Shown here in pieces: positions 38,676-45,802 of a DNA stretch of 51,600 bases (positions are counted from its first letter, which is position 1; each line of letters begins with the position of its first letter). The position numbers and the translations under genes are program-made. The stretch comes from Paracoccus thiocyanatus (GTDB lineage Bacteria > Pseudomonadota > Alphaproteobacteria > Rhodobacterales > Rhodobacteraceae). The notes beneath the pieces are model-generated. The model was not told where the DNA came from and made no database searches. It was given only the letters and a program-made list of their open reading frames with translations. The stretch is from assembly GCF_900156255.1 (NCBI RefSeq), contig NZ_FTMK01000021.1:1-51600 (forward strand). The letters run 5' to 3'.

Positions 38676-39419
38676 ATGCGCCTTGCTTCGCTTTTGCTGG
38701 CGATGGGCCTTGGCCTTGCCGCCTGCGGGCCCACGCCCCAGACCTCGACCCCGTCGCCGCTTGGCCAGGGCCATTACGGCGCGCGGACCGACACCGGCCC
38801 GAACGGCGAGCCGATCGAGATCAACGCCGTCCGCACCGCCTATCTGACCGAGCGCAACCGCCGCCAGCGCGTGCCCTATAACGGGCCGGAAGCGGCGGAC
38901 ACCATCGTCGTCGATCCCTATGCCCGTTTCCTTTATCACGTGCTGGGCAATGGCGAGGCGATGCGCTACGGCGTCGCGGTCGGCCAGGCGGGCAAGAACT
39001 TCCAGGGCACCGCGACCATCGGCCGGAAACACGCCTGGCCAAGCTGGACGCCCACCGCGAACATGGTCCGCACCCAGCCCGAACTTTACCGCCCGCTTCG
39101 GGGCGGCTTGCCGGGCGGGGTGGACAACCCGCTGGGATCGCGGGCGCTTTATCTTTACAAGGGCAGCCGCGACACCATGTATCGCATCCATGGCACCATG
39201 GACCCGTCCTCGGTCGGCAAGGCGACATCGGCGGGCTGCATCCGCCTGTTCAACCAGGACATCATGGACCTTTTCGAGCAGATCCCCAAGGGCGCGCCGG
39301 TCAAGGTCCGCACCCGCGCCGAAAGCCTGGCGCTGGAAGGGCCGCTGGTCGAACTGCCCAACGGCTACCTGGCGCCCGCGGGCGAGGTCGAGACCGCCGC
39401 CGCCGAACCCGTGCAATAA
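38676..39419 (+). CDS. L,D-transpeptidase lipoprotein (YkuD domain)
   Basis: L,D-transpeptidases form 3-3 cross-links in peptidoglycan or attach proteins to it. The 247-residue precursor begins MRLASLLLAMGLGLAACGPT, a lipoprotein signal with lipobox LAAC and lipidated Cys17. The YkuD domain (about residues 78-212) carries the catalytic motif in HGTMDPSSVGKATSAGCIRLFNQD, with the essential His, Ser and Cys (SAGC). The ATG at 38676 gives a proper signal peptide; the upstream frame to 38514 does not. GAAGGGAAATATTG precedes it. Whether it makes cross-links or releases D-alanine by carboxypeptidation is open. Confidence 0.92.
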   Translation: MRLASLLLAMGLGLAACGPTPQTSTPSPLGQGHYGARTDTGPNGEPIEINAVRTAYLTERNRRQRVPYNGPEAADTIVVDPYARFLYHVLGNGEAMRYGVAVGQAGKNFQGTATIGRKHAWPSWTPTANMVRTQPELYRPLRGGLPGGVDNPLGSRALYLYKGSRDTMYRIHGTMDPSSVGKATSAGCIRLFNQDIMDLFEQIPKGAPVKVRTRAESLALEGPLVELPNGYLAPAGEVETAAAEPVQ

Positions 39420-39533
39420 GCCCGGCCTATCGGCATTTGTGCAGCCGGCCGGGTGCGGCCGGGTGTTCTTCTCTGGTCAGCGGGCGCGGCTCGTGGCAAA
39501 TTCCCGCGCAACGCGCGCTTAAGGGGGAATGCC

Positions 39534-40127
39534 ATGGCCAAGGCCGCCGACGAAACCGACATCGCCTTGCGCGACCTTGACGCGCTGGTCGAACAGACCA
39601 AGCTCGCGGGGCTGCGCCTTCTGGAAACGGCGGCGCTGAATGCGTTGCAGCGTGACCTTCGCGCCATGAAGGCCCGTCCCCAGGACGACGCGGCAGGCAA
39701 GGCGCTGGCCCAGGCCATGCGCCGCGCCGCCGCCGAAAAGCGCAGCCGCAAGGCGCAGGACCAGATGCCCGTCCCCGCGGCCGACCCCGACGCTGCGCCG
39801 CCGGATGCGGACGCGGTGCGTCCGGGCGCGGCCAAGCCCGGCAAGGCCGAACGGCAGCGCATCAAAGAGGCTGAGAAAGCCGAGCGCAAGCGCCTGAAGG
39901 AAGACGAGAAGGCCGAACGCAAGGCCGCGAAACAGGCCGCGAAGGACGCCGCCAAGGCCGAGCGCAAGGCCGCCCGATCCGCCGCCGCGAAACCCGCCGA
40001 CCAGGCCGTCAAGCCCGGCCGCCGCGACGATGACGGGGCAGCGCGCATGGACAAGGGCGGCAAGGGCGACGGCAAGGGGAACGGCAAGGGCGGCGGCAAG
40101 CCCGGCCGGAACAAGCAGGCGGGCTGA
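39534..40127 (+). CDS. Lys/Glu/Ala-rich coiled-coil protein of unknown function
   Basis: The 197-residue protein starts MAKAADETDIALRDLDALVE. Residues 1-70 look helical and ordered (two Leu-rich helices, LRLLETAALNALQRDLRAMKA). Residues 105-155 are a charged repeat of the type KAERxxxKEAEKAER, predicted as a long single helix or coiled coil. The last 40 residues are Gly/Lys-rich and disordered (GGKGDGKGNGKGGGKPG). I recognise no family. The composition suggests nucleic-acid or surface binding, but this is a guess. The ATG at 39534 follows AAGGGGG; another ATG 5 bases upstream is out of frame. It is 42 bases before the transglycosylase gene. Confidence 0.7.
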   Translation: MAKAADETDIALRDLDALVEQTKLAGLRLLETAALNALQRDLRAMKARPQDDAAGKALAQAMRRAAAEKRSRKAQDQMPVPAADPDAAPPDADAVRPGAAKPGKAERQRIKEAEKAERKRLKEDEKAERKAAKQAAKDAAKAERKAARSAAAKPADQAVKPGRRDDDGAARMDKGGKGDGKGNGKGGGKPGRNKQAG

Positions 40128-40169
40128 TCCCGCCGCCGCCGTCCCACCCTTCGCCCCCGAGTCCCGCCC

Positions 40170-41081
40170 ATGCGCCGTTTGCTTCTGGCCCTTGCCACCG
40201 CCCTGGCCGCGACCGCGGCCCCCGCCGATGAGGCGTCCGATGCGCTGTCGGACCGGCCGGTGCCGCGCGCCTCGGACCGGCTGCGCTGCACGGATGACGG
40301 GCTGACCTGCATCTCGCTGGAAAGCTATGTGCCCGATGTTTGCGGCGCCATCGAGCAAGAGGCGGGCAAGCACGGCCTGGACCCGCATTTCCTTGCCCGG
40401 CTTTTGTGGAAGGAAAGCCTGTTCGAGCCGGGCGCGATCAGCCCTGTCGGGGCCATGGGGATTGCGCAGTTCATGCCCGGCACCGCCGAGATGGTCGGGC
40501 TGGACGATCCCTTCAACCCGGCCAAGGCCATCGCGGCCTCGGCCCGCTACCTGGCGACGCTGACCGCGAGCTTCGGCAATGTCGGGCTGGCCGCCGTAGC
40601 CTATAACGGTGGCGAGAACCGCGCCGCGCGCTTCGTCGCGCAAGGCGGCGGCCTGCCCTGGGAGACGCAGGATTACGTCCAGGCCATCACCGGCCAGACC
40701 GCCGGGATCTGGCGCGACGACCCGCCAAAGCGGCTGGACGTGCGGCTGGACAAGGAACGGCCGTTCCGCGCCGCCTGCATCGACCTGGCCGGCACGCGCA
40801 AGCTGCGCGAGTTCCTGACCCCCGACCATCCCTGGCCCTGGGGCGTGATCGTCGCCACCCATCCCAGCCGCTCGGGCGTCAGCGCGCAGGTGGCGCGGCT
40901 GAACCGGCAGATGCGGCCGATCCTGGGCGGCAAGCGCGTGAGCTATGTCCACCGCCGCGTTTCGGGCGGGCCGAAGAAGCTTTATACCGCGCAGATCGGC
41001 TATTCCTCGAAGACCGAGGCGCATGCCTTTTGCAACCGGCTGCGCGGCCTGGGCGGCCGCTGCCTGGTGCTGAAGAACTGA
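40170..41081 (+). CDS. Lytic transglycosylase with SPOR-like C-terminus
   Basis: The enzyme cleaves peptidoglycan glycan strands, leaving 1,6-anhydro-MurNAc. The 303-residue precursor has a signal peptide (MRRLLLALATALAATAAPADE). The SLT domain (residues 55-165) shows the catalytic Glu in LLWKESLFEPGAIS, then SPVGAMGIAQFMPGTA and AYNGGENRA. The last 45 residues (KKLYTAQIGYSSKTEAHAFCNRLRGLGG) resemble a SPOR domain, which binds denuded glycans at the septum. This domain is recognised by pattern only. A hairpin follows directly after the stop. Confidence 0.9.
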   Translation: MRRLLLALATALAATAAPADEASDALSDRPVPRASDRLRCTDDGLTCISLESYVPDVCGAIEQEAGKHGLDPHFLARLLWKESLFEPGAISPVGAMGIAQFMPGTAEMVGLDDPFNPAKAIAASARYLATLTASFGNVGLAAVAYNGGENRAARFVAQGGGLPWETQDYVQAITGQTAGIWRDDPPKRLDVRLDKERPFRAACIDLAGTRKLREFLTPDHPWPWGVIVATHPSRSGVSAQVARLNRQMRPILGGKRVSYVHRRVSGGPKKLYTAQIGYSSKTEAHAFCNRLRGLGGRCLVLKN

Positions 41082-41082
41082 A

Positions 41083-41110
41083 AAACGCCGCGCGGCTGGC
41101 GGCGTTTCTT
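41083..41110. terminator. Bidirectional terminator between transglycosylase and binding-protein genes
   Basis: AAACGCCGC (41083-41091) and GCGGCGTTT (41099-41107) form a perfect 9-bp stem. Five A lie on the left side and TTTCTT on the right, so it can act for both convergent genes. The intergenic repeat begins at its right edge. Confidence 0.75.
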
Positions 41111-41134
41111 GAGTATTTGGGAAACGGTGAAAGC
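41111..41134. repeat. Dispersed intergenic repeat, copy 1
   Basis: The 24-base element (GAGTATTTG, one variable base, GAAACGGTGAAAGC) differs at one position from the copy at 45725-45748. It follows the terminator hairpin, between convergent genes. Like copy 2 it comes right after a GC-rich stem. Confidence 0.8.
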
Positions 41135-41143
41135 GGGCGCCCC

Positions 41144-42613
41144 CTAATCCTTCCAGCGCACCGCGGTCAGGTCGTTGGCCGGCATGGGGGCGTTTTCCCA
41201 CAGCCCCTCGATCTCCGCCTTGGCGACCCCGGTCTTGGCCATCTGGAACAGGAAGGCGTTGGCATGGTCGTCGGCCAGGATTTCCTGCGCCTGTTTCAGC
41301 AGGGCCGAGCGTTCGGCCGCGTCGGTGGCGGCGTCGAGCCGGGCCATCACCTGGTCAAAGGCCGGGTTGCGGTAGTTGAAGTAATAATCCTTGCGGGCGT
41401 AGATGCCGATATCCATCGGCTCGACATGGCTGATGATGGTTAGGTCGTAATCGGCGTTCTTGAACACCTGTTCCAGCCATTGCGCCCATTCCATGTTGGT
41501 GATCTGCGTCTGGATACCCACGGCGCGCAGTTCGGCCGCCACGATCTCGCCGCCGCGGCGGGCATAGGGGGTGGGGGGCAGGGCCAGGCGCAGGGTCGGG
41601 ATCTTTGCCCCCGCCTCGGCCAGAAGCCGCTTGGACAGTTCGGGGTCGTATTGCGATTTTTCGGTCAGGTCGACGTAATCGGGATGGTGCGGCGCGAAAT
41701 GCGTGCCGATGGGCGTGCCATGGCCGAACATGGCGCCGTCGATGATTTCCTGGCGGTTGATCGCATGGGCGATGGCCTTGCGCAGCTTTGCGTCGGCCAG
41801 GGCCGGGTGCTTGTGGTTCATGGCCAGGATCGTCTCGCCCTCGGTGGTGCCGACCAGCACCTTGAAGCGCGGATCGGCTTGCAGTTGCGGCAGGGTTTCG
41901 GGCGCGGGATAGATCGGGAAGGCGTCGATATCGCCCGCCATCATCGCGGCAAAGGCGGCGCTGGGGTCCGAGATGAAGCGGAAGGTCGCGGTGTTCAGCG
42001 CCGGCTTTTCGCCCCAATAGCCGTCATAGGCGTCAAGCCTGATGCGGTCGCCCTGCCGCCATTCGCCAAAGCGGAAGGGGCCGGTGCCGACCGGATGGGT
42101 GGCGATGTCCTTGATGCTGGCCTGATCGACCATCACCGCATCGCCCCAGGCCATCTTGAACGGAAAGCCGCCGTCCGGGGACTTGAGCGTCACGCGGACG
42201 GTCTGGGGGTCGATCGCCTCGACCGTCTCGATCCCCTCGAACAGGGCCTTTTGCGCATTGGTGCTGTCCGCGGCGCGGGCGCGGTCGAGCGAGAAGACCA
42301 CGTCCTGCGCGTCGAAGGCGGCGCCGTCATGGAAGGTCACGCCGGGGCGCAGGTGGAACGTGTAGGTCCGGCCGTCGTCGCTGTTCCAGCTTTCGGCCAG
42401 GCCGGGGATGACGCTGCCGTCGGGGGCGATGCGGGTCAGCCCCTCGAAGAGATTGGCATAGACCACCTCGTCGATGGCGGCGGCGGTGCCGCCGGTCGGG
42501 TCCAGGTTCGGCGGCTCCAGCACCATGGCCAGCGTGATCGAATCCGGCGCTGCCAGCGCCGGCGTGGCCAGCATGGCCGCCGCCGCGGCCGCCTGCATGA
42601 GTTTTCCGAACAT
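41144..42613 (-). CDS. Periplasmic peptide-binding protein of an ABC transporter
   Basis: A 489-residue family 5 (DppA/OppA-type) binding protein. The signal peptide is MFGKLMQAAAAAAMLATPALA. The mature part has LAMVLEPPNLDPTGGTAAAI, the family signature GLAESWNSDDGRTYTFHLRPGVTFHDG, HPVGTGPFRFGEWRQGDRI and LRKAIAHAINRQEIIDG. The ATG at 42613 is chosen because it starts the signal peptide. No transporter genes adjoin it: it follows pcs by 53 bases on the same strand. The peptide permease operon at 31414-34777 has no binding protein, so this could be its partner; that is an inference. Confidence 0.92.
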   Translation of the reverse strand: MFGKLMQAAAAAAMLATPALAAPDSITLAMVLEPPNLDPTGGTAAAIDEVVYANLFEGLTRIAPDGSVIPGLAESWNSDDGRTYTFHLRPGVTFHDGAAFDAQDVVFSLDRARAADSTNAQKALFEGIETVEAIDPQTVRVTLKSPDGGFPFKMAWGDAVMVDQASIKDIATHPVGTGPFRFGEWRQGDRIRLDAYDGYWGEKPALNTATFRFISDPSAAFAAMMAGDIDAFPIYPAPETLPQLQADPRFKVLVGTTEGETILAMNHKHPALADAKLRKAIAHAINRQEIIDGAMFGHGTPIGTHFAPHHPDYVDLTEKSQYDPELSKRLLAEAGAKIPTLRLALPPTPYARRGGEIVAAELRAVGIQTQITNMEWAQWLEQVFKNADYDLTIISHVEPMDIGIYARKDYYFNYRNPAFDQVMARLDAATDAAERSALLKQAQEILADDHANAFLFQMAKTGVAKAEIEGLWENAPMPANDLTAVRWKD

Positions 42614-42666
42614 TCCTGCCCCTTTGGTTGGTCCAGGGCGCACTTTCCGGGCAAAATGCCCGGCGA

Positions 42667-43359
42667 TCAAGCCCGCCGCTCGGTCGCCTGCTGGACCAGG
42701 CCGGCAAAGACCAGCCACAGCGAGCTTAGCAAAAGCCCCCAGCGGGCAAAGCTTTCGGGGTGGAAATCGACCAGCACCGCCCAGACCGAAAAGCCCACCC
42801 AGGCCGCGGTCACGGGCAGCGAGACCAGGCGCCAGCGTTCCGTCCTGACCGGGTGGATGAACTTGAGATTGGTGAACATGGCCAGCGCCAGCGCCACCAC
42901 GACCGCAAGCGTCAGCCAGAAATTCGGGTTCAGCGCGAAAAGCACCAGCACCACCATGTTCCAGCAAGCCGGGAAGCCGGCAAAGGAATTGTCGCGGGTC
43001 TTCATCCGGGTGTCGGCGAAATAGATCACGCTGCCATAGGTGATGGCGATGATCGCGATCCAGCCGGTCCAGCCCGGCAAGAGCCCCGACATGAACAGCG
43101 CATAGGCCGGGATGAAGACATAGGTCAGGTAGTCGATGATCAGGTCCATCAACACGCCGTCATAGGTCGGCCAGTTGGTCTTGACGTGATAGCGCCGCGC
43201 GAGCGGGCCGTCGACGCCGTCCACGATCAGCGCGACGACCAGCCACAGGAACATCTGCGACCATTCGCCCCGCACGGCGGCCAGCAGGGCAAGCATGGAC
43301 AGCACCGCTCCGGTCGCGGTCAGCAGGTGGACGGTCAGGGCTTTGAGGCGCGGATTCAT
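42667..43359 (-). CDS. pcs: Phosphatidylcholine synthase
   Basis: Pcs condenses choline directly with CDP-diacylglycerol to phosphatidylcholine, a route restricted mostly to bacteria associated with eukaryotes and to alphaproteobacteria. The 230-residue membrane protein has about seven hydrophobic segments and the Pcs version of the CDP-alcohol phosphotransferase motif, DGVDGPLARRYHVKTNWPTYDG continuing to VLMDLIIDYLTYVF, with the conserved Asp residues. The length matches Pcs better than phosphatidylserine synthase. The start has a plausible N-terminus (MNPRLKALTVHLLTATGAV). It may be co-transcribed with the binding-protein gene downstream. Confidence 0.9.
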   Translation of the reverse strand: MNPRLKALTVHLLTATGAVLSMLALLAAVRGEWSQMFLWLVVALIVDGVDGPLARRYHVKTNWPTYDGVLMDLIIDYLTYVFIPAYALFMSGLLPGWTGWIAIIAITYGSVIYFADTRMKTRDNSFAGFPACWNMVVLVLFALNPNFWLTLAVVVALALAMFTNLKFIHPVRTERWRLVSLPVTAAWVGFSVWAVLVDFHPESFARWGLLLSSLWLVFAGLVQQATERRA

Positions 43360-43463
43360 CCCCTGCTTCTGTCACCGAACGGCCATGATCGCAAGTTCGC
43401 GCGATGCGCCGCCCGCCTTTGCCGCGCGGTGACGCGGGGGAGCGGGCGCCGCGAAGGCAGCGG

Positions 43464-44339
43464 CTAGGGGGCAAATTCCTCGGCCGCATAGCCTTGCAGG
43501 TAAAGCAGCGCGGTCAGGTCGCCATGGTTGATTCGCAGGCTGACCTGGGCCGCGACCACCGGCTTTGCATGCAGCGCCACCCCCATCCCGGCCAGTTTCA
43601 GCATGTCCAGGTCATTGGCGCCGTCGCCCACCGCCAGCACGTCGGCGGGGGTCAGGCCGCGGGCGGCGGTGATGTCGCGCAGCGCCTGGACCTTGGCCTC
43701 GCGGCCCAGGATCGGCAGGGCGACATGGCCGGTCAGCACGCCTTCATCGGCCAAAAGCGTGTTGGCGCGATGTTCGTCGAAACCCAGCGCGCCGGCGACC
43801 GGGCCGGTGAAATCGGTGAACCCGCCCGAGACCAGCGCGGCATAGGCGCCCTGTGCGCGCATGGTGGCGACCAGTTGCCGGCCGCCCGGCGCCAGGGTGA
43901 TGCGCTGGTCAAGCACCTGGGGAATGGCGGTTTCCGACAGGCCCGCCAACAGGCCGACACGGGCCAGCAGGGCTTCGTGGAAATTCAGCTCTCCGTTCAT
44001 GGCGCGGGCGGTGATGGCGGCGACGCGCTCGCCCACGCCGGCGACATCGGCCAGCTCGTCGATGCATTCCTGCTGGATCATGGTCGAGTCCATGTCGGCC
44101 AGCAGCACCGCCTTGCGCCGGCCCGGGGTCGGCTGGATCGCCAGGTCGAAACCCTGGGCCTGGAGCCGTTCCCAGGCCTGCCAGAAATCCCCCGGCTCGG
44201 CGGCAAGGGGAAATTCGGCGGCGATGCCCTGGGCCAGCCACAGCGCGTGGCCGCCATCCCAGGCGCGGCGCAGATCGTCGACCAGCGCCGCGGGCAGGTC
44301 CGCGCGATCCGGCGCGGCAAGGATGGTGACGGTGAACAT
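43464..44339 (-). CDS. serB: Phosphoserine phosphatase
   Basis: SerB removes phosphate from L-phosphoserine in the last step of serine synthesis. The 291-residue protein has an N-terminal regulatory part (residues 1-80) and the HAD core: DMDSTMIQQECIDELAD with the nucleophile in DMDST, LVSGGFTDFTGPVAGALGF, and GDGANDLDMLKLAGMGVALHAKP. The ATG at 44339 is used (MFTVTILAAPDRADLPAAL); an upstream in-frame ATG at 44372 is possible. It is divergent from serC, so the whole serine branch from 3-phosphoglycerate is encoded in 4 kb. Confidence 0.95.
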   Translation of the reverse strand: MFTVTILAAPDRADLPAALVDDLRRAWDGGHALWLAQGIAAEFPLAAEPGDFWQAWERLQAQGFDLAIQPTPGRRKAVLLADMDSTMIQQECIDELADVAGVGERVAAITARAMNGELNFHEALLARVGLLAGLSETAIPQVLDQRITLAPGGRQLVATMRAQGAYAALVSGGFTDFTGPVAGALGFDEHRANTLLADEGVLTGHVALPILGREAKVQALRDITAARGLTPADVLAVGDGANDLDMLKLAGMGVALHAKPVVAAQVSLRINHGDLTALLYLQGYAAEEFAP

Positions 44340-44408
44340 GCGGGCCCCCTTGGCGATTGTTTCCCGCAGCACTAGCCAAAGCGGTGCGGGGGATCAATCA
44401 GTCGGATT

Positions 44409-44430
44409 CATGCGGAAAAACTGTCGCATG
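44409..44430. promoter_or_regulatory. Palindrome in the serB-serC intergenic region
   Basis: CATGCG at 44409-44414 is mirrored by CGCATG at 44425-44430 with a 10-base spacer. It lies 20 bases upstream of the candidate serC -35 box. It could be an operator for a shared regulator of serB and serC. Confidence 0.35.
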
Positions 44431-44449
44431 CAGAACCCGAAAATTTTTC

Positions 44450-44478
44450 TTGCGGGAATCTTCCCAGGGCGCTAAGGC
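44450..44478 (+). promoter_or_regulatory. Candidate promoter of serC-serA
   Basis: TTGCGG at 44450-44455, a 17-base spacer and TAAGGC at 44473-44478. Transcription from it would begin near 44485, just before the first hairpin of the serC leader. The -10 match is poor but the position is right. Confidence 0.4.
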
Positions 44479-44482
44479 CGTC

Positions 44483-44532
44483 AGCGGGACACGCCGCCCC
44501 AACGCGGCGCTTATAGCTGGAAGGCTAACATC
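44483..44532 (+). ncRNA. serC leader RNA motif
   Basis: The serC motif is a conserved alphaproteobacterial RNA structure described in the 5' UTR of serC, ligand unknown. Here a hairpin CGCCGC (44492-44497) with GCGGCG (44504-44509), loop CCCAAC, is followed by a small hairpin TAGC (44514-44517) with GCTA (44524-44527) whose loop holds the GGAAGG ribosome-binding site. The ATG of serC comes 5 bases later. The two-hairpin layout and position agree with the motif; I did not run a covariance model. Confidence 0.7.
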
Positions 44533-45687
44533 ATGGGCAAGACTGCTCCGGCCGCGCGGCCGGCCAATCCGCGCTTTTCTTCGGGCCCCTGTGCCAAGAT
44601 TCCCAATTTCTCGCTGGACATGCTAGCCGACGCGCCGCTGGGCCGGTCGCATCGCGCCGCCGTGGGCAAGGCCAAGCTGGCCGAAGCCATCGACCTGACC
44701 CGCGAGGTTCTGGGCGTGCCGGCGGATTACCGCATCGGCATCGTTCCCGCCTCGGACACCGGCGCCGTCGAGATGGCGCTGTGGTCGCTGCTGGGTGCGC
44801 GCCGCGTCGAGATGCTGGCCTGGGAAAGCTTCGGCGAGGGCTGGGTCACGGATGTGGTCAAGCAGCTCAAGCTGGATGCGACGGTCCGCAAGGCCGATTA
44901 CGGCAAGATCGTGGATTTCGCCCAGGTCGATTTCGACAATGACGTGGTCTTTACCTGGAACGGCACCACTTCGGGCGTGCGGGTGCCGAATGGCGACGCG
45001 ATCCCCGCGGACCGCGCCGGGCTGACCATCTGCGACGCCACCTCGGCCGCCTTCGCGATGGACCTGCCCTGGGACAAGCTGGATGTCGTGACCTTTTCCT
45101 GGCAGAAGGTGCTGGGCGGAGAGGGCGCGCATGGCGTGCTGATCCTGTCGCCCCGCGCGGTCGAGCGGCTGGAAAGCCATGTTCCCGCCTGGCCGCTGCC
45201 GAAGATTTTCCGCATGACCAAGGGCGGCAAGCTGATCGAGGGCATCTTCAAGGGCGAGACCATCAACACGCCCTCGATGCTGTGCGTCGAGGATTACCTG
45301 GTGGCGCTGAAATGGGCGCAATCCATCGGCGGCCGCAAGGCGCTGGTGGCGCGGGCCGAGGCGAATGCCAAGGCCGTGCGCGACTTCATCGCCGGCAAGG
45401 ACTGGATCGCCGACCTGGCCGAAGATCCGGCCACCGCCTCGACCACGAGCGTGTGCCTGAAATTCACCGATCCGCGCATCAAGGACGGCGCCGCCTTTGC
45501 CAAGGCCGTCGCCAAGCGGCTGGAGAAAGAGGGCGTGGCGCTGGATGCCGGCGCCTATCGCGACGCGCCGCCCGGCCTGCGCATCTGGTGCGGCTCGACC
45601 GTCGAGGCCGGTGATGTCGCGGCGCTGATGCCCTGGATCGAACATGCCTTCGAGGCCGAGATCGAGGCGCAGGCGCAAGCCGCCTGA
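44533..45687 (+). CDS. serC: Phosphoserine aminotransferase
   Basis: SerC converts 3-phosphohydroxypyruvate and glutamate to phosphoserine with PLP. The 384-residue protein begins [20 protein letters not shown], as in the alphaproteobacterial type. It contains [17 protein letters not shown], the phosphate-binding region [16 protein letters not shown], and the PLP lysine in [18 protein letters not shown]. The C-terminal domain has [15 protein letters not shown]. Its ATG follows the serC leader RNA. serA is 115 bases downstream on the same strand, with a hairpin and the dispersed repeat in between. Confidence 0.96.
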   Translation: MGKTAPAARPANPRFSSGPCAKIPNFSLDMLADAPLGRSHRAAVGKAKLAEAIDLTREVLGVPADYRIGIVPASDTGAVEMALWSLLGARRVEMLAWESFGEGWVTDVVKQLKLDATVRKADYGKIVDFAQVDFDNDVVFTWNGTTSGVRVPNGDAIPADRAGLTICDATSAAFAMDLPWDKLDVVTFSWQKVLGGEGAHGVLILSPRAVERLESHVPAWPLPKIFRMTKGGKLIEGIFKGETINTPSMLCVEDYLVALKWAQSIGGRKALVARAEANAKAVRDFIAGKDWIADLAEDPATASTTSVCLKFTDPRIKDGAAFAKAVAKRLEKEGVALDAGAYRDAPPGLRIWCGSTVEAGDVAALMPWIEHAFEAEIEAQAQAA

Positions 45688-45695
45688 CGGTGAAC

Positions 45696-45748
45696 GGGGG
45701 GCGCTGCCCCCCGCACCCCCCCCGGAGTATTTGTGAAACGGTGAAAGC
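45696..45748. repeat. Dispersed intergenic repeat, copy 2, with hairpin
   Basis: A perfect stem GGGGGGC/GCCCCCC (45696-45702 with 45706-45712, loop GCT) and a C-rich linker are followed at 45725-45748 by the 24-base element (GAGTATTTG, T, GAAACGGTGAAAGC), identical in 23 of 24 positions to 41111-41134. It lies inside the serC-serA operon gap. Confidence 0.8.
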
Positions 45749-45802
45749 CGGATGGGCCTCTGGTGCCCGCCGCCGGCCCCCGCATATCCAGAGGATAGAG
45801 AA

